Notes under the pieces: model-generated
Told to the model about the DNA's origin: nothing
What the model saw: only the letters and a program-made list of their open reading frames with translations
Databases searched by the model: none
Assembly: GCF_002836945.1 (NCBI RefSeq)
Contig: NZ_NIJM01000019.1
Coordinates: forward strand, 1-64,000
DNA from: Shewanella chilikensis
GTDB taxonomy: Bacteria > Pseudomonadota > Gammaproteobacteria > Enterobacterales > Shewanellaceae
Reading direction: 5' to 3'
DNA length: 64,000 nt
Made by a program: the position numbers and the translations under genes
In this document: positions 54,381 to 63,053 of the stretch, in pieces
How the letters are laid out: each line of letters begins with the position of its first letter
How positions within the stretch are numbered: position 1 is the first letter of the stretch

Positions 54381-55352
54381 TTACTTGTCCTCCGGTTGTT
54401 TTGAGGCGGACTCGGCCTGACCCAGCAGTGCCAATATGGCGGCATTGCTGCTGCAAAGCACAGGATTCTTGACGGGCTCCCGGTTCTTGTTGGCGCCTTT
54501 TTCAGTCACAGCCAGTTCCTTGGCATAGTGCTCAAAGGCATTGGCGTGAGCCGCCACATAATCCCCGCTCAAGATCAATGGATATTCCAAAGCGCTCGCC
54601 AACTGGAACAGGGCTTTGACACTGCTGCCCGGCAACTGGGAAGGTGGCAGCAACAAGAGCCCCTGCAGCGGCAGCCTGTGTGCCAAGAGTTGCAGCCCCT
54701 GGCCTTCCAAAGGCTCCTCTATATTGAGCGGCAAAAGGCTGACACCCCGGGTGATAAGCTCCAGTTGCAACAAGATCTCACTCCAGGCCGGCTGCTTGCC
54801 AAGCGGCAGATAAAGAAGTTGCCAGCGGGGTTTCTGGCGCAGCAACTGCTCGCTGCGGGCGCCGACATAGTGAGCCAGACGGCTTTCGAGCCAACTGCGG
54901 ACAAATGCGCCGTCGAGGCGTTCATCGAGTTGGGTGTCCAATACTTGCAACCAATGGCGCAAGCGCCGACAACACAAGGCGATGGGATAGAGGGCACTGA
55001 ATTCATCCAGCAAGCGGCCAAAGCGGGCACTGCTGAGAGAAAGTGCCGCCTCGGTGAGACTGCTGCTGAACTTCAGCCAGTCGTCGTCTTCATTTTCTTG
55101 CTGCAGCTGTTTTTCTGTCTGGCCACTGAGCAGTGGCTTGACCTTGCTGATGGCCACGCCCTGCTCAAGCCAGGAGAGGATTTCACGGATCTGTTGCACC
55201 TGCTCCTGAGTGTAGAGTCTATGGCCCTTGGGGGTGCGCTGCGGGATAACCAGTCCAAACCGTCGCTGCCAGGCGCGCAAGGTGACAGGATTCACCCCGG
55301 TCAGTCTGGCGACTTCGCCGATGGAAAGGTTGGCAATGTTATCAGTAGGCAT
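54381..55352 (-). CDS. MerR-family transcriptional regulator (LitR-like, without visible B12 motif)
   Basis: The 323-aa protein has an N-terminal MerR HTH (IGEVARLTGVNPVTLRAWQRR, then KGHRLYTQEQV) and a C-terminal region arranged like the light-sensing B12-binding domain of LitR/CarH regulators, but the ExHxxG cobalamin motif is not visible. It therefore may be a non-B12 class LitR-like repressor. It overlaps its upstream neighbour by 11 bp and precedes phrB, so it probably regulates this operon, and TGTACA sites lie at the operon promoter. Confidence 0.85.
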   Translation of the reverse strand: MPTDNIANLSIGEVARLTGVNPVTLRAWQRRFGLVIPQRTPKGHRLYTQEQVQQIREILSWLEQGVAISKVKPLLSGQTEKQLQQENEDDDWLKFSSSLTEAALSLSSARFGRLLDEFSALYPIALCCRRLRHWLQVLDTQLDERLDGAFVRSWLESRLAHYVGARSEQLLRQKPRWQLLYLPLGKQPAWSEILLQLELITRGVSLLPLNIEEPLEGQGLQLLAHRLPLQGLLLLPPSQLPGSSVKALFQLASALEYPLILSGDYVAAHANAFEHYAKELAVTEKGANKNREPVKNPVLCSSNAAILALLGQAESASKQPEDK

Positions 55353-56298
55353 AACGCAGTTTTAACTCCTGTGGATGAGGGTTGAGATAAACCTGGGCCG
55401 CAATATACGGCTGCGGATGCTCCCTCAAGTAGTGTTTAATCAATGTCAGCGGCACCAACAGAGGTTGCAACCCCTGACGATATTCATCTATCACCTGACT
55501 AAGCTCAGCCTTCTGTGCCTTAGTCAGTTTTTGTTTGAAATAGCCCTGAATGTGTTGCAGTGCACTGGTGTGATTGCGGCGACTTGCCTTATTTTTCAGC
55601 GCCTCCATAAAGCCTTCGAAGTAACGCCGGGCCGTTTCCTGCAAGTCTTCACCACCTTCAGCCAGCAAGGGGCCAAGTTGGCGATAATGAGCCGGACTGT
55701 GCGCCAACAAGAGGTATTTGTATCTGGCATGAAATTGGGTCAATTTATGCAGGCTCAAGCCGGAGTGCAGCAGACACTGCCAGTCGTGGAAGGCGTACAC
55801 CCGGGTGAAAAAGTTTTCCCTGATCACCAAATCGTTCAAGCGCCCCTCTTCTTCAACCGGCAGTTGTGGCCAGCGTTGCATCAGGGCCTTGGCGAACACA
55901 CCTATGCCACTGCGATTCCCCTGATCGCCGCCTTCCTTGTAGACAGTGACCCGTTCCATGCCGCAGGTAGGTGATTTGGCACAAAGCAGATAACCGCTTA
56001 AAAACCCCAACTCAGCGACTTTTTGCTCACTGAAACTTTGCAGGCTCTCGGTTACATCCAGGCTGGCATCACGGCTCTGGATCCTAATCTCATCACCGCG
56101 GCGCACCTGACGTATGCTCTTGCGCGGCGCGCCCATACCTATCGCCATCTCAGGACAGACGTGCACAAAGTCGAAATGTTGCCTAAGTTCCTGCTGGCAA
56201 TAGACAGAATTCTTATGACCACCGTCAAAACGCACCTGCTGCCCCAACAGGCAGGCACTGATACCCAGTTGAATTCGCTGCGGCTCAAACTTGTACAT
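55342..56298 (-). CDS. YbgA/DUF523-DUF1722 fusion protein
   Basis: The 318-aa protein has an N-terminal DUF523 domain (GISACLLGQQVRFDGGHK, CPEMAIGMGAPRKSIR, LCAKSPTCGMERV), with Cys residues, and a C-terminal DUF1722 (YbgA-like) helical domain (KYLLLAHSPAHYRQLG, LTKAQKAELSQVIDEYRQG). In E. coli ybgA lies beside phrB too. It is the first gene of the operon, driven from the region at about 56327-56368. Function unknown. Confidence 0.9.
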   Translation of the reverse strand: MYKFEPQRIQLGISACLLGQQVRFDGGHKNSVYCQQELRQHFDFVHVCPEMAIGMGAPRKSIRQVRRGDEIRIQSRDASLDVTESLQSFSEQKVAELGFLSGYLLCAKSPTCGMERVTVYKEGGDQGNRSGIGVFAKALMQRWPQLPVEEEGRLNDLVIRENFFTRVYAFHDWQCLLHSGLSLHKLTQFHARYKYLLLAHSPAHYRQLGPLLAEGGEDLQETARRYFEGFMEALKNKASRRNHTSALQHIQGYFKQKLTKAQKAELSQVIDEYRQGLQPLLVPLTLIKHYLREHPQPYIAAQVYLNPHPQELKLRYAY

Positions 56299-56326
56299 AT
56301 TGAGAATCCTTGTATAACCTTGTAGT

Positions 56327-56368
56327 AGATTAAGGCATACACCTGTACAAGGATCAAGTTTTTGTACA
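56327..56368 (-). promoter_or_regulatory. Promoter of the photolyase operon: sigma-E(ChrR)-like -35/-10 and TGTACA sites
   Basis: On the minus strand TGATCC (56351-56356), 18 bp, then TAATCT (56327-56332), ending 28 bp before the first start codon. TGATCC is the -35 of Rhodobacter sigma-E regulated promoters. TGTACA boxes at 56344-56349 and 56363-56368 overlap it, with TGTATA at 56311-56316; TGTACA-type boxes are reported for LitR-like regulators. The assignments are inferred. Confidence 0.5.
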
Positions 56369-56529
56369 ATATTTTTTTAGTAAAGAAGGATCGACTTGCC
56401 GGGCAAGTCATACAAGACCTTAAAAGGAGTCGAGCTCAGAAAACCTGAGCTGTCTGCTGGCGAAGTAGCACCCATCTTGGATGAAACCTGTAACGCAAAG
56501 GCATTTAAGAGAGATTCGAAGGGAGATAA

Positions 56530-56556
56530 AAAACGGGAGCCTTGAGCTCCCGTTTT
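56530..56556 (-). terminator. Terminator of the DUF368 gene
   Basis: AAAACGGGAGC (56530-56540) pairs perfectly with GCTCCCGTTTT (56546-56556). T residues follow on the minus strand. Confidence 0.88.
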
Positions 56557-56598
56557 CTGTCATTGATATCTTTCACTGCAGGGCACTAACGCCTGAAA

Positions 56599-57519
56599 TT
56601 ATTGCTTGCCGGCCCCCAGACGCTCAACCAGGAGTACCAGGCCAATTCCAGCGGCGGCACACAAGAGCGCCAACCCCAACTGATGCGGCTGCTGTGTCAG
56701 TTGCTCAAAGCCAAAGGGTGACAGGTTTTGCTGCACCAGGGGTACCTGCTCACCATGGGAATTGGTGCGCCAGCTCAGCGTCTGTTTCCAGGGCCAGATC
56801 TTGCCCAGCGTCCCCAGCATAAGCCCGGTAAGGAAGATAAGGGTGGCATCGTGAAAGCGCCGCAGCAACGCCGACAGCAGATGGCTGAAACTCAGGATAC
56901 CTATCACGGCGCCGACAGCAAAACAGCCGAGAATGTCCAACTGGATATTCTTGGCCGCCGCCAGCACGGCGGGATAAAGCCCCAACAGCAAGAGGATAAA
57001 GCTGCCGGATATCCCTGGCAGTATCATGGCGCAAATGGCAATGGCACCGCCAACAAAAATATTAAAGTAGCTGGCCTCCAACTCGACCGGGCTCAGCACG
57101 GTAATGCCCCAGGCAAAGGCCACTCCCAACGCGAATATCAATAGTCGCGGCAGTGAAAAACCGCCCTTGACCTGGCGCAGCATATGCACCACAGAGATAA
57201 GGATCAGCCCGAAAAAGAATGACCATACAGGAATAGGATGATGTGCCAGCAGGTAAGAAATAAGCTTGGCCAGGCTCAGAATACTGCTGAGGATCCCCGC
57301 CAACAGACTCAACAAAAAGGCGCCATTGATATGCGCAAACGCCGCCTTGATGCCGTCACGGCGTATAATGCCCCAAAGACTGGGATTGATACGGCGAATA
57401 CTTTCCAGCAGGGTGTCATAGATGCCGGTAATAAAGGCTATGGTTCCCCCGGAAACGCCGGGCACCACATCGGCGGCCCCCATGGCCAGCCCCTTGAGGT
57501 AGGTCAACAGAAATTTCAC
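56599..57519 (-). CDS. DUF368 membrane protein (undecaprenyl-phosphate translocase family)
   Basis: The 306-aa polytopic protein has DUF368 signatures: KGLAMGAADVVPGVSGGTIA at the start and ICAMILPGISGSFILLLLGLY in the second half (inverted duplicate PGxSG motifs). Recent work identified DUF368 proteins as recyclers of undecaprenyl phosphate across the inner membrane; I infer the same role. Monocistronic with its own terminator. Confidence 0.9.
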   Translation of the reverse strand: MKFLLTYLKGLAMGAADVVPGVSGGTIAFITGIYDTLLESIRRINPSLWGIIRRDGIKAAFAHINGAFLLSLLAGILSSILSLAKLISYLLAHHPIPVWSFFFGLILISVVHMLRQVKGGFSLPRLLIFALGVAFAWGITVLSPVELEASYFNIFVGGAIAICAMILPGISGSFILLLLGLYPAVLAAAKNIQLDILGCFAVGAVIGILSFSHLLSALLRRFHDATLIFLTGLMLGTLGKIWPWKQTLSWRTNSHGEQVPLVQQNLSPFGFEQLTQQPHQLGLALLCAAAGIGLVLLVERLGAGKQ

Positions 57520-57898
57520 TAGGTTTCCTTACTACTGTTTTGATAATTCTCGCGGATTATACCAATCCTGATTGAAGTTGGATTGTCCAAGGAAGTGATT
57601 CTTGCACTTGCAAAAGGTTCACCCATTCGCACCTTCCAGAAGAAACCGCCATTTAAGCACAGGCACCAGTTGCTGCCACGCGTTTTTATTCTATCTGTTC
57701 AGCCCCAGCTCAGATTGGCGAGCCCCTCGATCATCTCAGCCAATGCTCTTGGTTCTTTCCTTTTAGCTCTTGCCTCTTGCCTCTTGGCTCTTGCCAAAGC
57801 GCTCGTCAGCATACACACTCATCCGACCAGAGTAATAACAAAAACATTACCCTATACCAACAAAAAACATCAAAAAGGAATACCCACAAGGAATCACT
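57520..57898. other. Intergenic region with short repeats
   Basis: 379 bp between divergent genes without a convincing gene. It has an imperfect inverted repeat CAATCC/GGATTG near 57560, a short sequence TTCGCACCTTCC (57626-57637) like the MITE end, and the heptamer array listed separately. The DUF4442 ribosome-binding site AAGGAA precedes 57899. Confidence 0.4.
57767..57794 (+). repeat. Four tandem CTCTTG(C/G) heptamers
   Basis: Perfect 7-bp periodicity over four units; the third ends with G instead of C. A simple-sequence tract of this kind can vary in copy number. It is 105 bp before DUF4442. Confidence 0.8.
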
Positions 57899-58393
57899 AT
57901 GAGTAAAACCGCCAATTCGACCCTGAACTTGTATCACAAATGCCGGCGCCTGCCCTTTGGCAATAAGATATTCTCCTTGCTGGTCAGCCGGATGGCGCCC
58001 TACTTTGGCAGTATCAAGCCGATAATTACTCAGTTGGAGCCCAACTACTGTGAATGCCTGTTGCGTAAACGCCGCGCAGTGGAGAATCACATAGGTACAG
58101 TACATGTCATTGCCATCTGCAACGGCCTGGAAATGGCGATGGGGGTCATGGCCGAGGCTTCAATACCACCTCATCTGCGCTGGATCCCCAAGGGCATGAC
58201 GCTGGATTACACCGCCAAGGCCGGCAGCGATATCCGCTGTGTGGCCAAGGTTGATGCCAACGCCTGGCAGCCGGGGGATCTTGATGTCGAGGTGCTCGCC
58301 TATGACAGCAATGATATCCTGGTGGTCAAGGGCAATATCAGGCTCTGGATCTCGGCCAAGCCGGCTAAAAACGCGACCGAGAAGGGATCATAA
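57899..58393 (+). CDS. DUF4442 hotdog-fold thioesterase-like protein
   Basis: The 164-aa protein matches the DUF4442 (PaaI/YiiD-like) thioesterase pattern: HIGTVHVIAICNGLEMAMGVM (the conserved helix of hotdog folds) and ASIPPHLRWIPKGMTLDYTAKA. It should be a soluble acyl-thioester hydrolase, but the substrate is unknown. AAGGAA lies before the ATG. Upstream is a long spacer, downstream the DUF418 gene (98 bp). Confidence 0.85.
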   Translation: MSKTANSTLNLYHKCRRLPFGNKIFSLLVSRMAPYFGSIKPIITQLEPNYCECLLRKRRAVENHIGTVHVIAICNGLEMAMGVMAEASIPPHLRWIPKGMTLDYTAKAGSDIRCVAKVDANAWQPGDLDVEVLAYDSNDILVVKGNIRLWISAKPAKNATEKGS

Positions 58394-58491
58394 TTTGAAA
58401 CAAGCGAGCACTTCCCTCATTCGGGTTTGATTGCTAACTTGGCTCTGTTAATAAAAGCCATAGATGGTATACAAAAATAGGCAGGGAAAAG

Positions 58492-59658
58492 ATGCAGGGA
58501 CAGCCGGTCAAAATCAGTCACAACCCCAATATCGATGCCGTCAGAGGGCTGGCGGTATTAGGGATATTCTTTCTCAATGTGAGTTTTATGGGCGTCACCT
58601 TATATGGTTATGCGCCCTTTCCCGAGTTTCATTTAACCGATGCCATTACCGAAACCCTGAGTAATTTTCTACTGGAGGGGCGCTTCCTCAGCCTGTTTTC
58701 CATGCTCTTCGGTGTCGGCCTCTATATTCAACAACAGAATTTCCTCGCCAGAGGATTGGAGCCCTTCCCCTTAATACGCTCGCGCTTACTCTGGCTGATG
58801 CTCTTTGGGGCGCTGCACAGCCTGTTTATCTGGCCGGGGGATATCCTGCTCACCTATAGCATTTGCGGCCTCCTCGCCTGGCATTATCGTAACCTGGAGA
58901 TTGAAGCCCAGCAAAGGCGGGCACTGCTCTTTATCGCCATCGGCATCCTGGCCTATGGCCTGATGATCTTTCTGCCGGGTGATGAAGCCTGGATCCGCGG
59001 CAACGCCCTCTTCAATGAACAATACAGCGCCTGGACCGGCAGCTATGGCGAGCAGTTGCTGATGCACCTGTTTATGACCTTGCTGATGCTGATTTCCCTG
59101 CCATTTACTCTGCTGTGGTTTGTCAGCGGTGTGATGCTGCTGGGGATCAGCCTGTATCGTCGCGGGCTGTTTGACCAAGGTTTACCCCAGGGCAAATTGG
59201 GGAAATTGCTGGCACTGAGCTTACTGCTGTCGCTGGCGGACACGATTCTCAGCCTGCAATCCCGCCCCAAACTGGTGATGCTTTCCGATATTCTGGTCAT
59301 GCTGAGCGCCATTCCCATGGCTATCGTCTATGCGCATCTGTTGGTTAAGTTCGGCCGACGCCTGCCATGGCTGCAAATGCGCCTGCAGGCGGTTGGCCGG
59401 ATCCCCTTGAGCCTGTATATTCTGCAGTCCTGTTTTGGGATCTGGCTGTTTCGCCATCAGGCGCCCGAATTGCTGCTGACACTTGAGCGCATAGACTACC
59501 TGGCCATAGCCCTGGGTTATGCCTTGGTGCAAATAATACTGGCCGGCTGCTATCTTAGGTTCTTCAACCAAGGGCCGCTGGAATGGCTCTGGCGCCGTCT
59601 GGCCTTTGGCAAGAAGCCAATCAATAACGCCATGAATACTCACGAGTCAAACACATGA
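58492..59658 (+). CDS. DUF418 (YeiB-like) membrane protein
   Basis: The 388-aa protein starts with the family text NIDAVRGLAVLGIFFLNVSF and has about ten membrane helices, with FSMLFGVGLYIQQQNF and the C-terminal RIPLSLYILQSCFGIWLF. It belongs to the acyltransferase-3-like/DUF418 superfamily, and function is unknown. It overlaps the CSD-DUF1294 gene by 4 bp (ATGA). Confidence 0.88.
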   Translation: MQGQPVKISHNPNIDAVRGLAVLGIFFLNVSFMGVTLYGYAPFPEFHLTDAITETLSNFLLEGRFLSLFSMLFGVGLYIQQQNFLARGLEPFPLIRSRLLWLMLFGALHSLFIWPGDILLTYSICGLLAWHYRNLEIEAQQRRALLFIAIGILAYGLMIFLPGDEAWIRGNALFNEQYSAWTGSYGEQLLMHLFMTLLMLISLPFTLLWFVSGVMLLGISLYRRGLFDQGLPQGKLGKLLALSLLLSLADTILSLQSRPKLVMLSDILVMLSAIPMAIVYAHLLVKFGRRLPWLQMRLQAVGRIPLSLYILQSCFGIWLFRHQAPELLLTLERIDYLAIALGYALVQIILAGCYLRFFNQGPLEWLWRRLAFGKKPINNAMNTHESNT

Positions 59659-60284
59659 AGCACAAAGGAAAAGTCAGCCATTGGCAGGACGATAAAGGCT
59701 TTGGGTTTATCAGCCCCAATGACGGCAGTGAACGGGTGTTTCTGCACATTAAATCACTGAGCCTGAGCGGTCGCAGGCCACAAGTGGGCGACGTGCTGAC
59801 CTTTGAAATCACCCAGGATGACAAGGGTCGGCGCCAGGCAAAACAGGCCTTCTTTCCCGAGGACAGGGGCAGACTCAAACAAAAGCAGCGTCAGCAGAAT
59901 AAGCGCAGCAGTCACAAGTCTTTCATCGGTAAGCTCACCGCCCTGTTTGCCCTGCTGCTACTGGCTTTAGTGGCACTGGATAAGCTGCCGCTCTTGGTGC
60001 CCGTCTGGTATCTGCTGCTGAGCCTTCTCTGTTATTGGCTCTATGCCCGCGATAAAAAGGCCGCTGAAACTGGCCGCTGGCGCACCAAGGAGTCGACCCT
60101 GCAACTGACCGGCTTGCTCGGTGGTTGGCCCGGCGCTTTACTGGCACGCCATCAGTTTCGCCACAAGACCAGTAAAACAAGTTTCAGACTCCTGTTCTGG
60201 TGCTGTGTCGGCCTCAACCTGTTGGTGCTTGGCGCCGCTCTTAAGCTGGGATGGCTGGCACTGCTGCCCGAGATAGCCTTTTAA
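59655..60284 (+). CDS. Cold-shock domain fused to DUF1294 membrane domain
   Basis: The 209-aa protein has an N-terminal cold-shock domain (residues 3-68, with RNP1-like KGFGFISP and RNP2-like VFLHIKSL), a basic linker (about 70-92, KQKQRQQNKRSSHK), and membrane helices plus the DUF1294 motif (DKKAAETGRWRTKEST, GGWPGALLARHQFRHKT). The fusion places a nucleic-acid-binding domain on the membrane. It is a known but unstudied architecture. Confidence 0.92.
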   Translation: MKHKGKVSHWQDDKGFGFISPNDGSERVFLHIKSLSLSGRRPQVGDVLTFEITQDDKGRRQAKQAFFPEDRGRLKQKQRQQNKRSSHKSFIGKLTALFALLLLALVALDKLPLLVPVWYLLLSLLCYWLYARDKKAAETGRWRTKESTLQLTGLLGGWPGALLARHQFRHKTSKTSFRLLFWCCVGLNLLVLGAALKLGWLALLPEIAF

Positions 60285-60342
60285 CGGTTGGCTCTAAACT
60301 CAAGGGCAAGCTCACCTATCAAGCAGGCTCAATCATCTAGGC

Positions 60343-60903
60343 TTAATCAAGTAAGCTCAGTGCCAGCTTGCGGCCGCGCTCGGCAGCATACTGCCGACTG
60401 ACGAGCTGGGCCGAGACTATCGCCCCCTCTTTAATCAAACACAACTGCCCGGCCAACTCACGAGCGCGCTCGTTGCCAAGCCAAGGCGACAACTTCTGCT
60501 CAAGCTCATTTTGAACCCTGGCCTTATGCTCACGGCAGAGACGATTTACCGGATGTTCGGGTGAGGGATACTCGGCGGCGGTATTGATAAAGAAACAGCC
60601 GCGAAACTGGCTCAGGGATTCAACCCGGCTGTTGAACCAATCATCCAGGGCGTTAAACAGCTCATGAACCAGCTCCGTCGGCGTTTGCGCCGCCTCCAGC
60701 CTTTGATTCAACCAATCAAAAAACAGCTGATCGCGATAACGCACCACGGCCAGCACCAGAGCCTCCTTACCCTCGAAATGATGATAAAGGGTCTTCTTGG
60801 CTATGCCGGCCTCGGCCAGAATTTGATTGATGCCCACCCCATGCACACTCTCTCGATAAAAGAGTTCAAAGGCGCCGGCAAGCAGTTGGGAAACCTTGTC
60901 CAT
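60343..60903 (-). CDS. TetR-family transcriptional repressor
   Basis: The 186-aa protein has a TetR HTH (GINQILAEAGIAKKTLYHHFEG, about residues 24-45) and a C-terminal TetR_C-like helical domain with one conserved Cys (FRGCFF). It is divergent from an HPP gene with two palindromes between, so it probably represses that gene and itself. AAGGAG precedes the ATG. Confidence 0.9.
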   Translation of the reverse strand: MDKVSQLLAGAFELFYRESVHGVGINQILAEAGIAKKTLYHHFEGKEALVLAVVRYRDQLFFDWLNQRLEAAQTPTELVHELFNALDDWFNSRVESLSQFRGCFFINTAAEYPSPEHPVNRLCREHKARVQNELEQKLSPWLGNERARELAGQLCLIKEGAIVSAQLVSRQYAAERGRKLALSLLD

Positions 60904-60941
60904 CTCACGCTCCTTAACGATTCAATCTGAGTTTGACAAAA

Positions 60942-60985
60942 GTAGAACGGTCTGTCTACCATAAAAAGTAGACCGATTGTTCTAC
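60942..60985. promoter_or_regulatory. Paired TetR-type operators
   Basis: Two 18-bp sites, GTAGAACGGTCTGTCTAC (60942-60959) and GTAGACCGATTGTTCTAC (60968-60985), are inverted versions of each other and each palindromic. They lie between the TetR and HPP start codons. Confidence 0.75.
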
Positions 60986-61020
60986 CAAGCAAAAATGCTG
61001 ACAACCAAAGGAAAACAGAT

Positions 61021-61569
61021 ATGGACAACACACCGCCCCTGACCGCAACACCTGCTGCAAAAAACACAGCCCAAGCGGCGACAAACCGTTGGCAGGCTGC
61101 CGCCTGGGCCACACTGGGCGCCGGAAGCTGTATTGGATTACTGGCGGGATTACAGGAGATGCTGACGCAGAACCTGAGCTGGAGTCTGCTGCTGATGGCA
61201 CCATTCGGCGCCACTATGGTGTTGCTCTACGCCCTGCCCCAAAGCCCGCTGGCGCAGCCGAAAAACATCTTCTTCGGCCATCTGCTCACCTGCGCTCTGG
61301 GCCTCTTGTTATTGCACACCTTGGGAGTGTCGCCGCTGACACTGGGGCTGGGAACCGGCCTGGGTGTCGGCCTGATGATGCTGACCAACACCACACATCC
61401 ACCGGCCGGCGCCAACCCCTTGCTGGTGATGCTGGCCGGGGCCGACTGGCAGTTTTTGCTAACCCCTGTGGTTTCGGGGTTGCTGCTGATCCTCGCTTTC
61501 GGTTGGGCCTATCACAAGAGCCTGTATATCAAGGGGATCAGCAAGCATAGCTGGCCTAAAACCAGCTGA
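61021..61569 (+). CDS. HPP family membrane protein
   Basis: The 182-aa protein has about four or five membrane helices and the HPP signature TNTTHPPAGANPLL at residues 122-135. HPP proteins include a plastid nitrite transporter; bacterial members are largely unstudied. It is under apparent control of the divergent TetR protein. Its last 14 bp overlap the convergent atoE-like gene. Confidence 0.9.
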   Translation: MDNTPPLTATPAAKNTAQAATNRWQAAAWATLGAGSCIGLLAGLQEMLTQNLSWSLLLMAPFGATMVLLYALPQSPLAQPKNIFFGHLLTCALGLLLLHTLGVSPLTLGLGTGLGVGLMMLTNTTHPPAGANPLLVMLAGADWQFLLTPVVSGLLLILAFGWAYHKSLYIKGISKHSWPKTS

Positions 61570-62866
61570 GGGCAACACTTATCACCACGCCGGTGATCAG
61601 CAGCTGCATCAGACAAAAACCCATGATATCCCGGGCCTTGAGCCCGGCAATGGCCAGCACAGGCAGCGCCCAGAAAGGCTGGATCAAGTTGGTCCAGGCA
61701 TCCCCCCAGGCCACCGCCATGGCCACCCTGGCGACATCGGCGCCAAGTGCCTCGGCGGCCGGCAACATGATAGGTGCCTGTACCGCCCACTGGCCGCCAC
61801 CGGATGGCACGAAGATATTCACCACCCCGGCGCTGATAAAGCTCCAGAATGGCAGTGACTCGGCGCTGGCAATGGCAACAAAACCCGAAGAGATACTCTG
61901 TGCCAACCCGGACTGTACCATCACCGCCATGATGCCGGCGTAGAAGGGAAACTGGATCACTATCCCGGCGCCGCCCTTTATCGCCTCATTGAGACTGACC
62001 AGCAGACTGCGCGGCGTCTGGTGCAGGGTTATCGCCAGGAACAGAAACAGGAAGTTGACTATGTTGAGGTTAAGACTGCCCCCCTGAACAAAGAACCAAT
62101 ACCCCAGATACCCGAGACCACACAGGCCCACCAGGATCCCGAGTATCCGGCTGTTCTCCAGATAGTCGGCCGGGCGTTTGTTCTCACTCTGAGTCGGCGC
62201 AGCATCCTCGAGCAGCGCAGGATCGACTATCACTGACTCTTTGTCATCCGGCAGCATAAAGCGATTGACCAGCGGCATTATGATAAACAGCAAGGCAAGT
62301 AGCAGCAGATTGAAGCCGGCAAAAATAGTTTCCGAGGTAGGAATAATGCCTATCTGCGCCTCGGCAAAGTGTCCTGGTGTGACCACTGTCAAGGGCACTG
62401 AGCCCGCCAAGCCGCCATGCCAGACCACAAAGCCCGAATAGGCGCTAGCCACCAGCAAACGGTAATCCACCTTGACCCGGCGCGCCAACGCCTTGGCAAA
62501 CAGGGCACCAACCACCAAACCGAACCCCCAGTTAAGCCAACTGGCCGCCAAGGAGACCAAGGTCACCAGTATGATAGCCTGCGGCGCGCTGCGGGCCAGA
62601 GACGCTATGGCATCCAGCAACTTCTTCACCGGCGGCGAGCTGGCCAGCATAAAACCGGCCACCAACACCAGCAACATCTGCATCGAGAAACTGAGCAGGT
62701 TCCAAAAACCGCTGCCCCAATAACCCAGCACTTCTACCGGTGTCTTTTGCTGGCCGAGCATGGCGGCAGCAAACACCAATAAAGTAAGCAGGAGCACAAA
62801 GATATAGGGATCGGGCAGATACTTATCCACCAGCTTGACCAGTGGCCGGGAGGCGCGATTGAGCAT
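61556..62866 (-). CDS. Short-chain fatty acid transporter, AtoE family
   Basis: The 436-aa protein has the AtoE organisation of about 12 membrane helices, with YLPDPYIFVLLLTLLVFAAAM at the start, SLAASWLNWGFGLVVGALFAK, AYSGFVVWHGGLAGSVPLTV and FVPSGGGQWAVQAPIM. It probably imports short-chain fatty acids such as acetoacetate or butyrate. ATG at 62866 (AAGGA 8 bp before) is preferred to the ATG 19 codons upstream. Confidence 0.88.
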   Translation of the reverse strand: MLNRASRPLVKLVDKYLPDPYIFVLLLTLLVFAAAMLGQQKTPVEVLGYWGSGFWNLLSFSMQMLLVLVAGFMLASSPPVKKLLDAIASLARSAPQAIILVTLVSLAASWLNWGFGLVVGALFAKALARRVKVDYRLLVASAYSGFVVWHGGLAGSVPLTVVTPGHFAEAQIGIIPTSETIFAGFNLLLLALLFIIMPLVNRFMLPDDKESVIVDPALLEDAAPTQSENKRPADYLENSRILGILVGLCGLGYLGYWFFVQGGSLNLNIVNFLFLFLAITLHQTPRSLLVSLNEAIKGGAGIVIQFPFYAGIMAVMVQSGLAQSISSGFVAIASAESLPFWSFISAGVVNIFVPSGGGQWAVQAPIMLPAAEALGADVARVAMAVAWGDAWTNLIQPFWALPVLAIAGLKARDIMGFCLMQLLITGVVISVALSWF

Positions 62867-63053
62867 AGGGGTTTCCTTGAGTCTTATTATGATTATTCTG
62901 CGGAGAGCTGATTTAGCTTTCACTTTTTTATCAATAGCCTACACAAGTCTGCCCGAGGGATAAAGCCCGACAAAAGTACACTATAACCCTAAGCTGTAAA
63001 TGCCGCAGTCCAACTGCTAAGATAGCGCCACCTTCAGGACAGAGGATCCCCAA

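Noticed and set aside
57626-57637. Third copy of the MITE
   Set aside because: Only the 12-bp TTCGCACCTTCC end-like sequence is shared; no matching left end was found, so it is at most a decayed fragment.
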